Made by a program: the position numbers and the translations under genes. From positions 19,488,525-19,552,524 of the forward strand of contig CM044959.1 of assembly GCA_024516035.1 (NCBI GenBank): DNA of 64,000 nt, in the 5' to 3' direction. Positions 31,044 through 41,500 of the stretch are shown here, one piece after another. This DNA comes from Bactericera cockerelli (Eukaryota > Arthropoda > Insecta > Hemiptera > Triozidae). The notes below the pieces were generated by a model. It worked only from the letters and a program-made list of their open reading frames with translations. It ran no database searches and had not been told where the DNA came from. Position 1 is the first letter of the stretch; each line of letters begins with the position of its first letter.

Positions 31044-34000
31044 GTGAGTGAGGATTCGAACTCTTTTTATGAGAATCATTTATGTCATTCTTGTTTATGT
31101 CAATACATAAATTCAATATTTCATACCTTATTGGATGTATCAGTATCATAGTAGTGAAAGTAAGTAGTGACCGTGGCAGAGTGAGTTAGCGCGCTAGGCA
31201 TTGCACGCACGGTGACCTGGGTTCGATTCCCAGCGGGGCAGGATTTTTTCTGCTCTATACTTGGGTGTTCGGGGTCCACTCATACCTCGTTAGGAAAAAT
31301 GAGTGTGGGTAGTGCATAATAATAGTACATTTTACCATTTCAACCGACCTTAGTAGCTTGATCGATAAGGCGGCGGACTTGTAACCTGGAGGTCGGTGGT
31401 TCAAGTCCCAAGTTCAGCAAAGATTTAGTAAAGCGAGTTTGAGTAGTTGTGACATCACGAAAGTGATTAACACATTGGGTGCCGCGTCTCTGATATGTGA
31501 GAGACAGTGGTGTTTTATTTTGGTGCGTCTCTCATATGTGAGAGACATGAAATTTAATTTTAAATGATCGTCTCTTCTATTTGTTTCCCAGTCCTATGTA
31601 TTTGAATAGGAGAATTGAAAGCCTGGTCTTTGACAAATCTAACGTTATACTTGGTCCTCTGGTGCCGCGTCTCTCATGTATGAGAGACATCGTAAAACAG
31701 GTATTATGAGCTCGGGCCGTTGGAGAAACTAATATTTTAGGTCGGGCGCGCAGTGTGTTGATAACCACTTTTTACCATTTCATAGCAAAATCATAGGAGT
31801 TTTTGACCTTGACCACTTACTTCCAGACGACATCATCATCGAGCGGTTCCTCCTGGCCTGCAGGGGGAGTCTGGAGCGCACCAAGACAGTCATGGACCTG
31901 TTCTTCCGGCTCCGGGCAGAGGCGCCAGAGTTCTTCACCAACCGCGACCCCCGGCAACCCTGCGTCCAGGCCACGCTCAAGACCTTGTAAGTCCATAGTT
32001 GGAAAGCCTAAGTCTAGACAGGTGCCGCGCCCCGAAATTTAAGCTAGACTAAAATCTAGCAACATCAAATCGCTTATATACTTAGTATATATGCTACAGA
32101 GAGAGATGTTAAAAAAAAGTAGAAAGCCTTTCAAGTTCAAGACCTTGTAAGTCCATAGTGGAAAGACTTTCAAGACCTTGTAAGTCTATAATGGGAAGCC
32201 TTTCAAGACCTTGTAAGTACATAATGGAAAGTCTTTCAAGACCTTTTAAGTCCATAATGGGAAGTCTTTCAAGACCTTGTAAGTCGATAATGGGAAGACT
32301 TTCAAGACCTTGTAAGTCCATAATGGAAAGTTTTTCAAGGCCTTATAAGTCCATAATGGAAAGCTTTTCAAGGCCTCATAAGTTCATAATGGAAAGCTTT
32401 TCAAGACCTTATAAAGTCTCATCATGCCAGCCTCACGTGTTTGGATGGAACAGAATTTTCGTCGAAAAGTCTGCCCCAACCGTGAGTTGAACTCGGGAAC
32501 TCTGGACTACGGGCAGTAGTCACAACCATACTTAGAAGTAGGTATTTTCAATTTTATCTTGACTATAAAGGGAACATTTCATTTGCGATTGCTAAAAAAA
32601 CATATAGCTACCCGCTTGGCCTATATGCCACGCGGGTGATAAGAAGTACCTACATCATAATTATGTAATTTGCGGTACTTTGTCATCGCGCGGTACAATT
32701 CTTACAAAGGGTTTTCCGACTGTCTATGATAGAACGGTTTAGGTTCTCATGAATAATAGTGTGTTTTGACGTATATTTTTTTTTTTTAATTCCGTTACTG
32801 AATTACTAACATTATTCCGACATAGAAAATAAGATAACTTAAAAATAAATTGTTATCCAAGTTTCTCTTATGAAAAGGTTGTTTTCCCTTGAAAATAGGT
32901 TAAGTGGGCCTGGAAATTCTTCTCTAATATCGAGGTTTCTCTTATATCCCTAGATTTGATTGTGGCACAAAATTGGTTTTTTTTTTTAAATTTGGGTTAA
33001 TTGTCGCTTCCAACTGCATGATCAAATGATCATATCACGACGGATACAAAATTGTTTTTACTTCCGATAAATTTTTAATATTAGAAATCCGAAGAAATTT
33101 TTTTGCGCCGGTTTTATTTTTTCCATATTTTTTTAACTACTTATACTTACCCATCCCCCCGTATTGTGCACACAAATGTATTTGCTCACAAAAAAACTCT
33201 ACCTCGCAGAGACACAGTGACGCTCCCCAAGAGGACTCCGGAAGGCTACCAGGTCTACATCCACCGGCTCAACGACACCGACCCCGAGAAGTTCGACTTC
33301 CTCGCCTACGGGAAGACCTTCTTCATCATCCTCGACTCCAGGTTCCGTCAAGAGACGACGATCCCACACGGCGACATTCCGTGTTCGACATGGCAGGCTT
33401 CACGTTCAAACATCTGACCCGGCTCATGTCGGCCCTGGGCGCCGTCAAGAAGTACATGCAGATCACACAGGTGAGGAGGTTACATGCAGATCACACAGGT
33501 GAGGAGGTTACATGCAGATCACACAGGTAAGAAGTACATGCAGATCACACAGGTAAGAAGTACATGCAGATCACACAGGTAAGGAGGTTAGAGTAGGGAA
33601 TCATTTCGCAGGATTCATTCCACGTCGGACACTTGGGCCGTGTCTTTCGACGCCATGTAAACTCAACCAATTCCATGTAAACCCATGTAATTCCACCCAA
33701 CTAAGGGTTGGGTGGAAGAGATTGCCAAAGGCAATAACCCCGCCCTTTAGTTAGGACACATATTATGTATATATTTATTTATTTTTTCATCTTCTATATT
33801 GTATATTTTAATTTGTAATTATTTGTGTTGTATATAATATGTCCTATTAATAAAGTGTAAATAAATAAATAACTAATAGGTTGGAACAGCTTGGATATGT
33901 CAAATCGCCGGGGATCGACCCTTTTATTCCACATATTCATCAAGTATTCCACTTTGGCCTTTCAAGGGTAGAGACCGGCATTTTACGAAACATTCCACAT

Positions 34001-34358
34001 AATATTCAAGTTTGACTGTAGATGGTAGAAAGGTACAACCTGCTGGTCGCGTCACTTGAAACAAAAAATCAGCTAGTTCATTCATTTGTGCTTCTATTAC
34101 TGCGTATAAAATTTGTACCACGACGCGATTCGAACACTCGCGGGTCCCCTATACTATTTATTTAGTATTTTTAATTATACAATAAACGGATTACAAAAGA
34201 TCCTTTTCTAATACGAGCTAACACAAGAATCTCGTATTCTCTTCCAGGACTCCCACCCTGTCCGACTGAAGCAGATCCACATCATCAACACCAACTCCCT
34301 GGTGAAGCAACTGATGAACTTCATCAAGCCCTTGATGAACTCTGAGGTCAAGAAGCTG
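30971..34358 (+). CDS. CRAL-TRIO domain lipid-transfer protein (alpha-TTP-like), 4 exons seen, 3' incomplete
   Basis: Predicted cytosolic Sec14/CRAL-TRIO protein; family members bind hydrophobic ligands (tocopherol, retinoids, phosphoinositides) and move them between membranes. The joined exons read about 202 codons. The first 70 or so include FLLACRGSLERTK, like the CRAL_TRIO_N helix motif FL.a.k...ek. Next come LPKRTPEGYQVYIHRL, KFDFLAYGKTFFIILDSRF and, one base out of frame, FDMAGFTFKHL, all typical of the insect alpha-TTP-like group. Exon 4 carries HPVRLKQIHIINT, the ligand-pocket strand. Family length is about 280-310, so roughly 80-100 C-terminal residues are missing: no further exon was recognised before or after the N-gap. 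Introns follow GT-AG. Codons are GC-rich, unlike the AT-rich surroundings. One base is missing near 33380. Specific ligand unknown. Confidence 0.85.
31168..31310 (+). repeat. SINE family G copy in intron 1
   Basis: GACCGTGGCAGAGTGAGTTA, GGTGACCTGGGTTCGATTCC (B box), then GGGGTCCACTCATACCTCGT. Best preserved G copy with 34468-34665. Confidence 0.85.
31343..31769 (+). mobile_element. SINE family A copy with unusual extended body, 13-bp TSD
   Basis: Standard SINE A sequence 31343-31470 continues into 290 bp not seen in other copies. The whole block is flanked by TTTTACCATTTCA at 31330-31342 and 31770-31782, a perfect 13-bp target duplication of the kind LINE machinery makes. It lies in intron 1 of the CRAL-TRIO gene, ending 44 bp before exon 2's acceptor. 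See the separate entry for the inner part. Confidence 0.75.
31471..31757. mobile_element. Candidate piggyBac-like MITE nested in SINE A
   Basis: Preceded by TTAA (31467-31470) and followed by TTGA (31758-31761). Ends CACATTGGGTGCCGCG and, inverted, CACACTGCGCGCCCGA are weakly similar. It contains three copies of a GTCTCTCATATGTGAGAGAC-type hairpin (31486, 31526, 31667). The TTAA match is imperfect and the terminal repeat weak, so the class is a guess. Confidence 0.35.
31827..31986 (+). CDS. CRAL-TRIO gene, coding exon 2
   Basis: Acceptor ACTTCCAG ends 31826, donor GTAAGT at 31987. 160 bp, continuing the frame of exon 1 with one carried base (GAC codon). Encodes the CRAL_TRIO_N helices: DDIIIERFLLACRGSLERTK followed by TVMDLFFRLRAEAPEFF. 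The last bases, CTCAAGACCTT, are repeated downstream in intron 2. Confidence 0.9.
32126..32420. repeat. 33-bp minisatellite built from the exon 2 splice donor
   Basis: About nine units of 33 bp, each with TTTCAAGACCTTGTAAGTCC and ATAATGGAAAG. CAAGACCTT is the exact last 9 bases of exon 2, followed by the real donor GTAAGTCCATAG. Five units keep GTAAGT (32147, 32180, 32213, 32279, 32312). The others have TTAAGT, ATAAGT, CATAAGT or ATAAAGT. A gap of about 120 bp separates the true junction from the array. Confidence 0.9.
32425..32535 (-). repeat. SINE family D head fragment
   Basis: Minus strand GGTTGTGACTACTGCCCGTA, GTCCAGAGTTCCCGAGTTCA, GGGGCAGACTTTTCGACG. Matches 10398-10465. Confidence 0.75.
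32536..32854. other. Intron 2, nothing recognised
   Basis: Unannotated intronic sequence. Confidence 0.5.
32855..32955 (+). repeat. Dispersed repeat K, copy 1
   Basis: GTTTCTCTTATGAAAAGGTT, GTTTTCCCTTGAAAATAGGT, CTGGAAATTCTTCTCTAATA. Same order at 63175-63255. Confidence 0.6.
32968..33045 (-). repeat. 5S-headed SINE 3' fragment
   Basis: T-run, TAAATTTGGGTTAATTGTCG, CTTCCAACTGCATG, ATCATATCACGACGG; the rest is absent. Confidence 0.6.
33210..33470 (+). CDS. CRAL-TRIO gene, coding exon 3 (with 1-base slip)
   Basis: Acceptor CTCGCAG ends 33209. Two bases from exon 2 plus A make the first codon. Encodes DTVTLPKRTPEGYQVYIHRL, the DPEKFDFLAYGKTFF strand and GDIP, then the frame jumps: VFDMAGFTFKHL is read one base over, from 33381. 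Without the jump the frame stops at 33415-33417. With one base more, the exon ends in phase 0 at CAG|GTGAGG, matching exon 4. A missing C in the CC run at 33379-33380 would explain it. Confidence 0.85.
33453..33590. repeat. Tandem copies of the exon 3 splice donor, 26-28-bp units x5
   Basis: TACATGCAGATCACACAG followed by GTGAGG, GTGAGG, GTAAGA, GTAAGA and GTAAGG. Donor GTs at 33471, 33499, 33527, 33553 and 33579. The first junction is taken as the real one because it alone keeps the frame into exon 4; using the fifth reads into a stop. Confidence 0.9.
33705..33870 (+). mobile_element. LINE 3' end, family H, in intron 3
   Basis: GGGTTGGGTGGAAGAGATTG, CCAAAGGCAATAACCCCGCC, CTTTAGTTAGGACAC, then ATGTCCTATTAATAAAGTGT and an (AAAT)n tail. 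Confidence 0.7.
33871..34247. other. Intron 3, nothing recognised
   Basis: Unannotated; a weak tRNA-like box (GATTCGAAC) at 34129. Ends with the acceptor CTCTTCCAG. Confidence 0.5.
34248..34358 (+). CDS. CRAL-TRIO gene, coding exon 4
   Basis: Exactly 37 codons, phase 0 at both ends: acceptor TCTCTTCCAG, donor GTGAGTCC at 34359. Encodes DSHPVRLKQIHIINTNSLV and KQLMNFIKPLMNSEVKKL, the C-terminal part of the CRAL-TRIO fold (HPVR...IHIIN is a family hallmark). Confidence 0.9.
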
Positions 34359-34467
34359 GTGAGTCCTACTTAATATAATAATAATGCTTTTTCTTTGTGT
34401 TATTATGTCACAATTTTAGTAGCGCAGAATCATAGGACTTTACCACTTTAGTTTACAATATCTTGTA

Positions 34468-34665
34468 TTATTTTTTTGCCTAAGATTCTGCCACTGGTCG
34501 CTGCTTCACATTTAAAGCAGCTACTCACTTTTCCGCACGAGGTATGAGTGGACCCCGAACATCCAAGTACAGAGCAGAAAAAATCCTCCCCCGCTGGGAA
34601 TCGAACCCAGGTCACCATGTGTGCAATGCCTAGCGCGCTAACTCGCTCTGCCACAGTGACTGGTG
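34468..34665 (-). repeat. SINE family G copy
   Basis: Minus strand GTCACTGTGGCAGAGCGAGT, GTGACCTGGGTTCGATTCCC, then GTCCACTCATACCTCGTGCG, AGCTGCTTTAAATG. About 198 bp, the longest G copy. Confidence 0.85.
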
Positions 34666-35894
34666 AGTCCTACTTGGTCCAAATTAAAATAACCTAATCG
34701 TCAGCTGGAAGGTGAAACTGACCATCTGCATTTGGACAATTTTTCAGGAGAGCCACGCAAAGTTTTGGCGTGGCGAGCCTTCCTGAAAAAAACCTACCCG
34801 GTGGACTGTTTTGCGCTCACAATTGAATTTTTCTACTTTATTTCGATTTTTAGACAATAGTTAGGTTAATTTCCGACCAGAGTAACGAAAAATCGGAAAA
34901 ATGAAAAACTGTCACTTGGTCAGTTTTACTTTCTACCCAATGTGAACATCACACAACTCTCCTTACCCCTAAAAGAAGGCAATTTCCGCCCCTGAGGACT
35001 ATTTTTGCGAATTGGTAAATTTATGATAACAGCAGTTTGATTAACTATAAATATGGAAAAATATGGTTGAACTTTATTTTTTCGATCTCGCAAAATGTGT
35101 AGCCAGGGCCGCTCAATCCACCAAAGAGCCGGCTAAATTAATATCGAATTTGTAATTCTGAATCTGTGCTCTCGGTGCTAAATGTATAAAATGTACATTA
35201 TATGGGTTTTATTGACCATAATTTTCCCTCAGTCATCTCATTTTTCTTAATAATCTGCTGCACTACCCCGCGAGATGTTTATTTTCCTAGTGTTTATGTA
35301 GTTACCATCTTGAAAAGCTTGTTTCGAGATATTAATAAAATGTGTTTCACTGTTTTCAAATCCTTATTATGTTAAGAAGAATCTGGAAGATTTCCTACAC
35401 TGAATGTCTTATAGTGTCTGATGAGGAAGACTGGTTTGCGGGTACACCCAATTAATATATTATACATAATATAACACAATTAATTTATGCTTATTTAAAA
35501 TAAATTAGGACGTTCCTAGTTTTGTCCCCAGTTATGATATGACTCACTACCAAAGCCTAGAAACACGTTTGTATTAGATACTTCTCTAGCAATATACATA
35601 ACTAGATCTCAAGAACTAGACGAGAAAAATTCTATGATTAGCCATCATAATATGCTGAAAAATTAGGAAAATATCTTGAACATAAAACACGTCATGGGGC
35701 AAACTGAATTTACCAGATTTCCTGGTTGATTTTTTTTTTTTTGATTTGAGAAGCAGGTGTTCGATGAGTCATTTCTCAAATCCAGGAGTATTAGGTAAGT
35801 ATAGTTATTACCGTAATGGTGGGCATGCATTCAGCATAAGTGATGTGCAGGGAAGTATGCATGTATTCAGCCCACGTGTGTAAGTTTAAAGTTA
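34666..35894. other. Intron or downstream flank; nothing recognised
   Basis: No further CRAL-TRIO exon found by eye. GCATGTATTCAGCCCA-type repeats flank the SINE at 35863 and 36077. Confidence 0.45.
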
Positions 35895-36034
35895 TCATAT
35901 TTGTGTTAATCACTTTCGTGATGTCACAACTACTCAAACTCGCTTTACTCAATTTACGCTGACACCGGGACTTGAACCACCGACCTCCAGGTTACAAGTC
36001 CACAGCCTCATCGATCAAGCTACTGAGGTCGGTT
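35895..36034 (-). repeat. SINE family A copy
   Basis: TTATCATATTTGTGTTAATC, ... ACCGGGACTTGAACCACCGA, ... GATCAAGCTACTGAGGTCGG. Possibly flanked by a short TGTGTA duplication. Confidence 0.9.
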
Positions 36035-36169
36035 CATATGTGTATGTAGGTAGGTATAGGTACTATGGTAAGAGGGCATGTATTCAGCCCAAATATGTAT
36101 GTACATTTATTTTCTCTTACCTGTAATGTAGGTATTGTTGTAATATGCAGCATTCAATTTAACCCAAAC

Positions 36170-36269
36170 NNNNNNNNNNNNNNNNNNNNNNNNNNNNNNN
36201 NNNNNNNNNNNNNNNNNNNNNNNNNNNNNNNNNNNNNNNNNNNNNNNNNNNNNNNNNNNNNNNNNNNNN
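36170..36269. other. Assembly gap, 100 N
   Basis: Exactly 100 N, the usual placeholder for a gap of unknown length. Confidence 0.99.
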
Positions 36270-37636
36270 GTGATGGATTTGAAACGATACGATTTTTTCA
36301 TTACAAAAGTCTTTGTCTTAACAAATTGACATACGTTATTTTAGGAGTAAACATATAAAGAGTCATGTCTTATTTGCAATCTTTGTCAATATGATTTACA
36401 CGAAATCCAATGTATTTTCAACAACAGTATATGGGTTCTTAATTCATACTTAAGCATAAATTCTAATTATATTTTAAATTCAACTTTACTAGACCATGTC
36501 CAAATAATATTTCCATAAATATAACTTTATGTGGTTCCAATTTATATTCAAGTTTTATTCTTAGAATATTGTGTCTTTAATTTGTCTTGTTTAATACTTG
36601 ATCCAAGAAATGGCACATCTTTTTGATACACCTTGTATGATACAGACGAAACATGCCTTGATGAATGTCCAACTGAAGAGGGAAAAGAATGGAAAAAAGC
36701 GTCTAATTCGTTGCCCAGATCCTCCCTTCGCCTCCCTAGAGACTCCCCTGAGGTGACATTTGTCACTTCTGTATATCAACGTATACATTTGTCCACACTA
36801 GCGAGAATGTGTACCGTCATTTCTTATTCCTCGTCCCCCCTGCAGCCCTGTTTCAACGTCCACGTTTCTACTTCCTTCTCAGTTTCGGGTTTCTTCTTGA
36901 GATTTCTTTTCCTATCTCAGCGTCTCTAACAACCCTTTCCTTATTCCTTGCATCACTTCTTGTTTTATTAAACTTTCCTCAGTGCGATGTTTTGGAGAGG
37001 ATGTGTGGAGTGTGTTTCTTTTTTTTCTGAATTTGATTATCATTCCTTACAATGTGGACGCTTGAGGTTTGGGATATATCCACTGAAATCTTGGCGCTCG
37101 CAAGTGCGCCAGACAAGAATCAAATGACACACGAAAACTGGACTGTTTTCAATTTCATCCTATAAAGCATTAACATGCTTGTATTCATAAAGTTTATTAA
37201 ATTAAAAACAAAAACCATCTTAACTTTTTTATTTAAGAACGAAAATCTTTTAAATCTGAACCATTTATAAATACCATCCGAATTGTTTTACTAAATCTAA
37301 TCCACTGTTCCTTAAACTAGGTCTTATTTTCTAAATTGGCCCTTGATGATAAAAATTTCAACCCTGATAGTTAATCCAAGTTTTTCTGTAGATAGAAAGA
37401 CTTCTCCAAAGACTTGCTCTGAATAATAAATGTATCAAAGTTTGGGGTCGAAACGAGAAATAAAAATAATACAAATAAAAATGACAATGACAGAGCAAAG
37501 GAGATATGTAAGGGTAAGAGAAAGAGATAAAGAAAGAGAGATAAGTGACAGAAAAGTAAAAGAAAGTTTAAAACAAACATCATGTGGAATCAAGAGAAAG
37601 AGATATAAAAGTTTACAACATAAGATGGAAGTGAAG
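36270..37636. other. No gene recognised
   Basis: At 36620-36640 GATACACCTTGTA, inverted TACAAGGTGTATCAAAAAG, resembles a Tc1/mariner end, but no partner end was found. A purine-rich stretch at 37450-37630 precedes the minisatellite. Confidence 0.4.
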
Positions 37637-38509
37637 AGAGACAACGTAAGCAGAGAGGAGACACAGGACAGTGGAGACAACGTAAGCAGAGAGGAGACAC
37701 AGGACAGTGGAGACAACGTAAGCAGAGAGGAGACACAGGACAGTGGAGACAACGTAAGCAGAGAGGAGACACAGGACAATGGAAACAACGTAAGCAGAGA
37801 GGAGACACAGGACAGTGGAGACAACGTAAGCAGAGAGGAGACACAGGACAGTGGAGACAACGTAAGCAGAGAGGAGACACAGGACAGTGGAGACAACGTA
37901 AGCAGAGAGGAGACACAGGACAGTGGAGACAACGTAAGCAGAGAGGAGACACAGGACAGTGGAAACAACGTAAGCAGAGAGGAGACACAGGACAGTGGAG
38001 ACAACGTAAGCAGAAAGGAGACACAGGACAGTGGAGACAACGTAAGCAGAGAGGAGACATAGGACAGTGGAGACAACGTAAGCAGAGAGAAGACACAGAC
38101 ATTGGAGACAACGTAAGCAGAGAGGAGACACAGGACAGTGGAGACAACGTAAGCAGAGAGGAGACACAGGACAGTGGAGACAACGTAAGCAGAGAGGAGA
38201 CACAGGACAGTGGAGACAACGTAAGCAGAGAGGAGACACAGACAGTGGAGACAACGTAAGCAGAGAGGAGACACAGGACAGTGGAGACAACGTAAGCAGA
38301 GAGGAGACACAGGACAGTGGAGACAACGTAAGCAGAGAGGAGACACAGACAGTGGAGACAACGTAAGCAGAGAGGAGACACAGGACAGTGGAGACAACGT
38401 AAGCAGAGAGGAGACACAGGACAGTGGAGACAACGTAAGCAGAGAGGAGACACAGGACAGTGGAGACAACGTAAGCAGAGAGGGAGACACAGGACAATGG
38501 AGACAATGA
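37637..38509. repeat. Minisatellite, 36-bp unit, about 24 copies
   Basis: Units contain GGAGACAACGTAAGCAGAGA and GGAGACACAGGACAGT. Open frames of 210 codons on + (12-residue repeat) and up to 392 on - exist because 36 is a multiple of 3. Several units lose one base (ACACAGACAGTGG), which breaks any single frame, so coding is unlikely. Each unit holds the donor-like AAC|GTAAGC. Confidence 0.95.
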
Positions 38510-41500
38510 ATGAGACCCTTTGGAAAACATTTGGTGTAAACGATTTTTGAAGAGCGCAACACCAAAACTTTTTCAAAGGGGTCGCAAAAAACGCTGACAT
38601 TCCCTTGGACCAAGCAGAAACAGTTATTTTCAATAACGATAATTTATGAAGGATAGTCATCACATTAATACCTTAAAACTATCAAATGTACTTACTCAGA
38701 TACATAGTTATTACATAAATATATTAAATTTAAACTTTTCTCATTCAAACTCTGTTCAAAGACCACCCTCTAAAATGACCTTCTCGCTGTCAATTTAAAG
38801 TCAGCATTCATATTTAATATTGAAAAAAACTGGATTAGAAAACAAACAGTCATAAACAAACTGATGTGAAGTGAGAGAGAGTAAAAAGAAAGCGATATTT
38901 ACAGATTTGACTCAAGCAGAGAGCATTCTCAAGTGCCTCTTGAGAACGCAAGAGCGGATGATGTATGAATGTGTATACATTGTCTTTGATGTTTTACAAA
39001 TAAAAAACAAAACCTCTTTGGCATGAAATGTAAATAAATAATAGTCAGATGATATGCATCAAATACAGTTTAATACAGCACTATTTATGTTCCATACTAA
39101 GATATACATTTAGTCTTAGTCAATATAGAGACAGGTCAATACCAAGTTTTGAAATGTACATACAACTCAAGTATTCCTTGGTAATATTATGTTTACCCTT
39201 CTTCAACGTCAAAGACGGAGTTTGGGTACATGCAAACAGCTCTTGAAGAGATGCTCTATCAAAGGAAGTCAGAAAGGGTTCATAGGACGGTGGTTCAAAC
39301 GTTTCAAACTGAAAGTGACGGACCTACTTTTTGATTCAGGAGATATATACGAGTACCTACTTTCTTCAAGCACCTGATTAAACTCTTTTGAAATCAATTA
39401 AACGCCAAAATTACGTTTGTCTTCTCCACAAGTGTTTCATTTTCTCCACTCAATTAGCAATGGATCTGATAGCGAACCTTGTCCCACATGCCATAATTAT
39501 GAACTTTAGAGTAGTGTAGTGTAAATAATTATTATAATAAAATTAATGATAGATAAATACCATCTTCGTTGGAATATTTTAGATAGGTATTAGTCCTAAG
39601 TCCTAGGTGACGGTTGCCATTTCATCAGTCCTCACTCCTCAAGCATCTGGAAGGTAAGTACTTAGATGTAGATATAAATATGTAACCATTTTTAATTGAA
39701 TTAACACTACTCGTTGTACAATAAAAATAAATATCGGAAGTAATACCATCCGTGTTTCATTATTATAAAGTGCAAAATACATAAAAGATAACTACCTCAT
39801 GGGATTTTCAGTGAGTATATAAATTATGAAAAGTTAAAATTAAATAAATTATTATCATCACGATCGTCCCCTGATTAAAATTTCCAAAAAGATTCTAATA
39901 ATACTCGACAACCCATATTAGCAAAACGATCAATGAGTTTTCGCAAAAACTGTCTCCTTAACATAATTTTCATCTGTTACAATAATACTACAAAAGCAAT
40001 TGAATTGAATTCAGAACAAAATTTTAATCAATATGGATCAAATAAAAGAAATATCATTCCAAATTGAATGGAATCACAAGCGGTCTTGTGTCTGTCAGGG
40101 AGTCAACCATGCGAGGCGGGACGTGTGGGGCCAGCTCAAATCCCCAAAGTGCACATTATGCAATTGATGTGATGTATTAATTTTGATGTGTAATCTTCAT
40201 ATTGCATTTCCCGGGGATGCACACGAATTTCTTACTAAGTTTCTTATAGAATTATTTGCACACATTATTTTCTTGATAAGAAACGTGGTATTGTTTCTTT
40301 CGAGAATTTTTATTACTAAGTTATTACTTAAAACATGTGGTCATTTGTTATTTTAAATGGAAAATGAGTGCAGAATTTTCCAAGCTCATTATCTGATATA
40401 ACTTTCAAATAATAAATGCTAATAAAAAAAAACTATCAAAAATAGATCTTAGTAATAACCCTGACGCCCCTGCAAAATAATTTACTAAGTATACCTTAGT
40501 AACTATAACATCATATATTATACACTTATCACTTATATGTTGTCTTTGACTATCTATCTGTTCAAAAATAATAATGTTTTAGATGAATCCTGCGTGCATC
40601 CCTTCACATGAATTTCATATCTATATGCGAAGTAGCTCAAAATTGAAATCCTTCCCCTTCAATATAGAGTCTTGTGTAAAGATCCCCCTGCCCAAACATC
40701 TCGCAATATCTCCAATATGCAATTCTCTTATGTCTCCACTTGGGCTGGAATGAAAATCCCTTCCAAAAGTCATATCAACATTCTACGAGAAAACTGTCAC
40801 TCAAAATTTTGACACTTGTTAGTCTCGAACCCAGTGAACCGTATGATCCTCCCCGTCCCTTTGTCAACATGTGTTATCTGTGTCCGAATTGGAAATCTTT
40901 GATTCAAGCATTTGAAGTAACAGTTGAGATGAAATAGAAATTGCAGATGAGAATAGAATCATTGTTATTAGCTAATTTTTGACTCCTGGGGGTCGTTGGG
41001 TGGCGGTGATGTAAAGGTGCAGAGCATGCTTCCCTAGCCAAATCGAAATTTTACTATTCATTTTGACATGAACCAGATGTGTTGAAAGAGCTGTGGTTAG
41101 CTGTCATTTGTCTTGCAGATACTTAAGTGATTAAAGATTACAAATAAGTATCTGAGATTCAAAGAAAAACTGTAGGGAACTGATATTTTCAATACATGTC
41201 CCATTTGGACGACTGTGGTTTCATGATTGTATGAATAATAATAAAGAAAATGATTTCGAGGAACATGCAGTTCTCCGTGAGAATAACAAACATAACAAAG
41301 ACAACATGGAACGCCTCAAAACTCCCCATTCAGAAACATAAAGATGAACTCGGCAGTGAAAAAGTTCCCTGTCTTAATCCTAATGCAATAATAACAGAGG
41401 AACCCAGCCTCTCCTGTACTTAATTACATCAGGTGTCGGTGTACGCATACTTCTTAAAATATAGAAGGGTTCATTGAGAGTGTCAAAATTTCTAACAACA

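Noticed and set aside
31327..31769. Calling the 31471-31757 block a definite piggyBac MITE
   Set aside because: Right flank is TTGA rather than TTAA and terminal repeats match only partly, so it is kept as a candidate only.
32158..32490. Open frame of 110 codons with an 11-residue repeat in intron 2
   Set aside because: 33-bp array artefact; it is not in frame with exon 2 through a continuous reading, and it runs into a SINE.
33370..33390. Programmed ribosomal frameshift in exon 3
   Set aside because: No slippery heptamer or stable downstream structure is seen; an indel in the CC run is simpler.
33103..33417. Single-exon gene at this open frame
   Set aside because: Its first 36 codons are intronic. 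The CRAL-TRIO similarity starts right after an AG acceptor at 33209.
37435..38663. Long minus-strand open frames (up to 392 codons) and a 210-codon plus frame
   Set aside because: They are the 36-bp minisatellite read in several frames. One-base unit deletions break each frame, and both strands are open at once.
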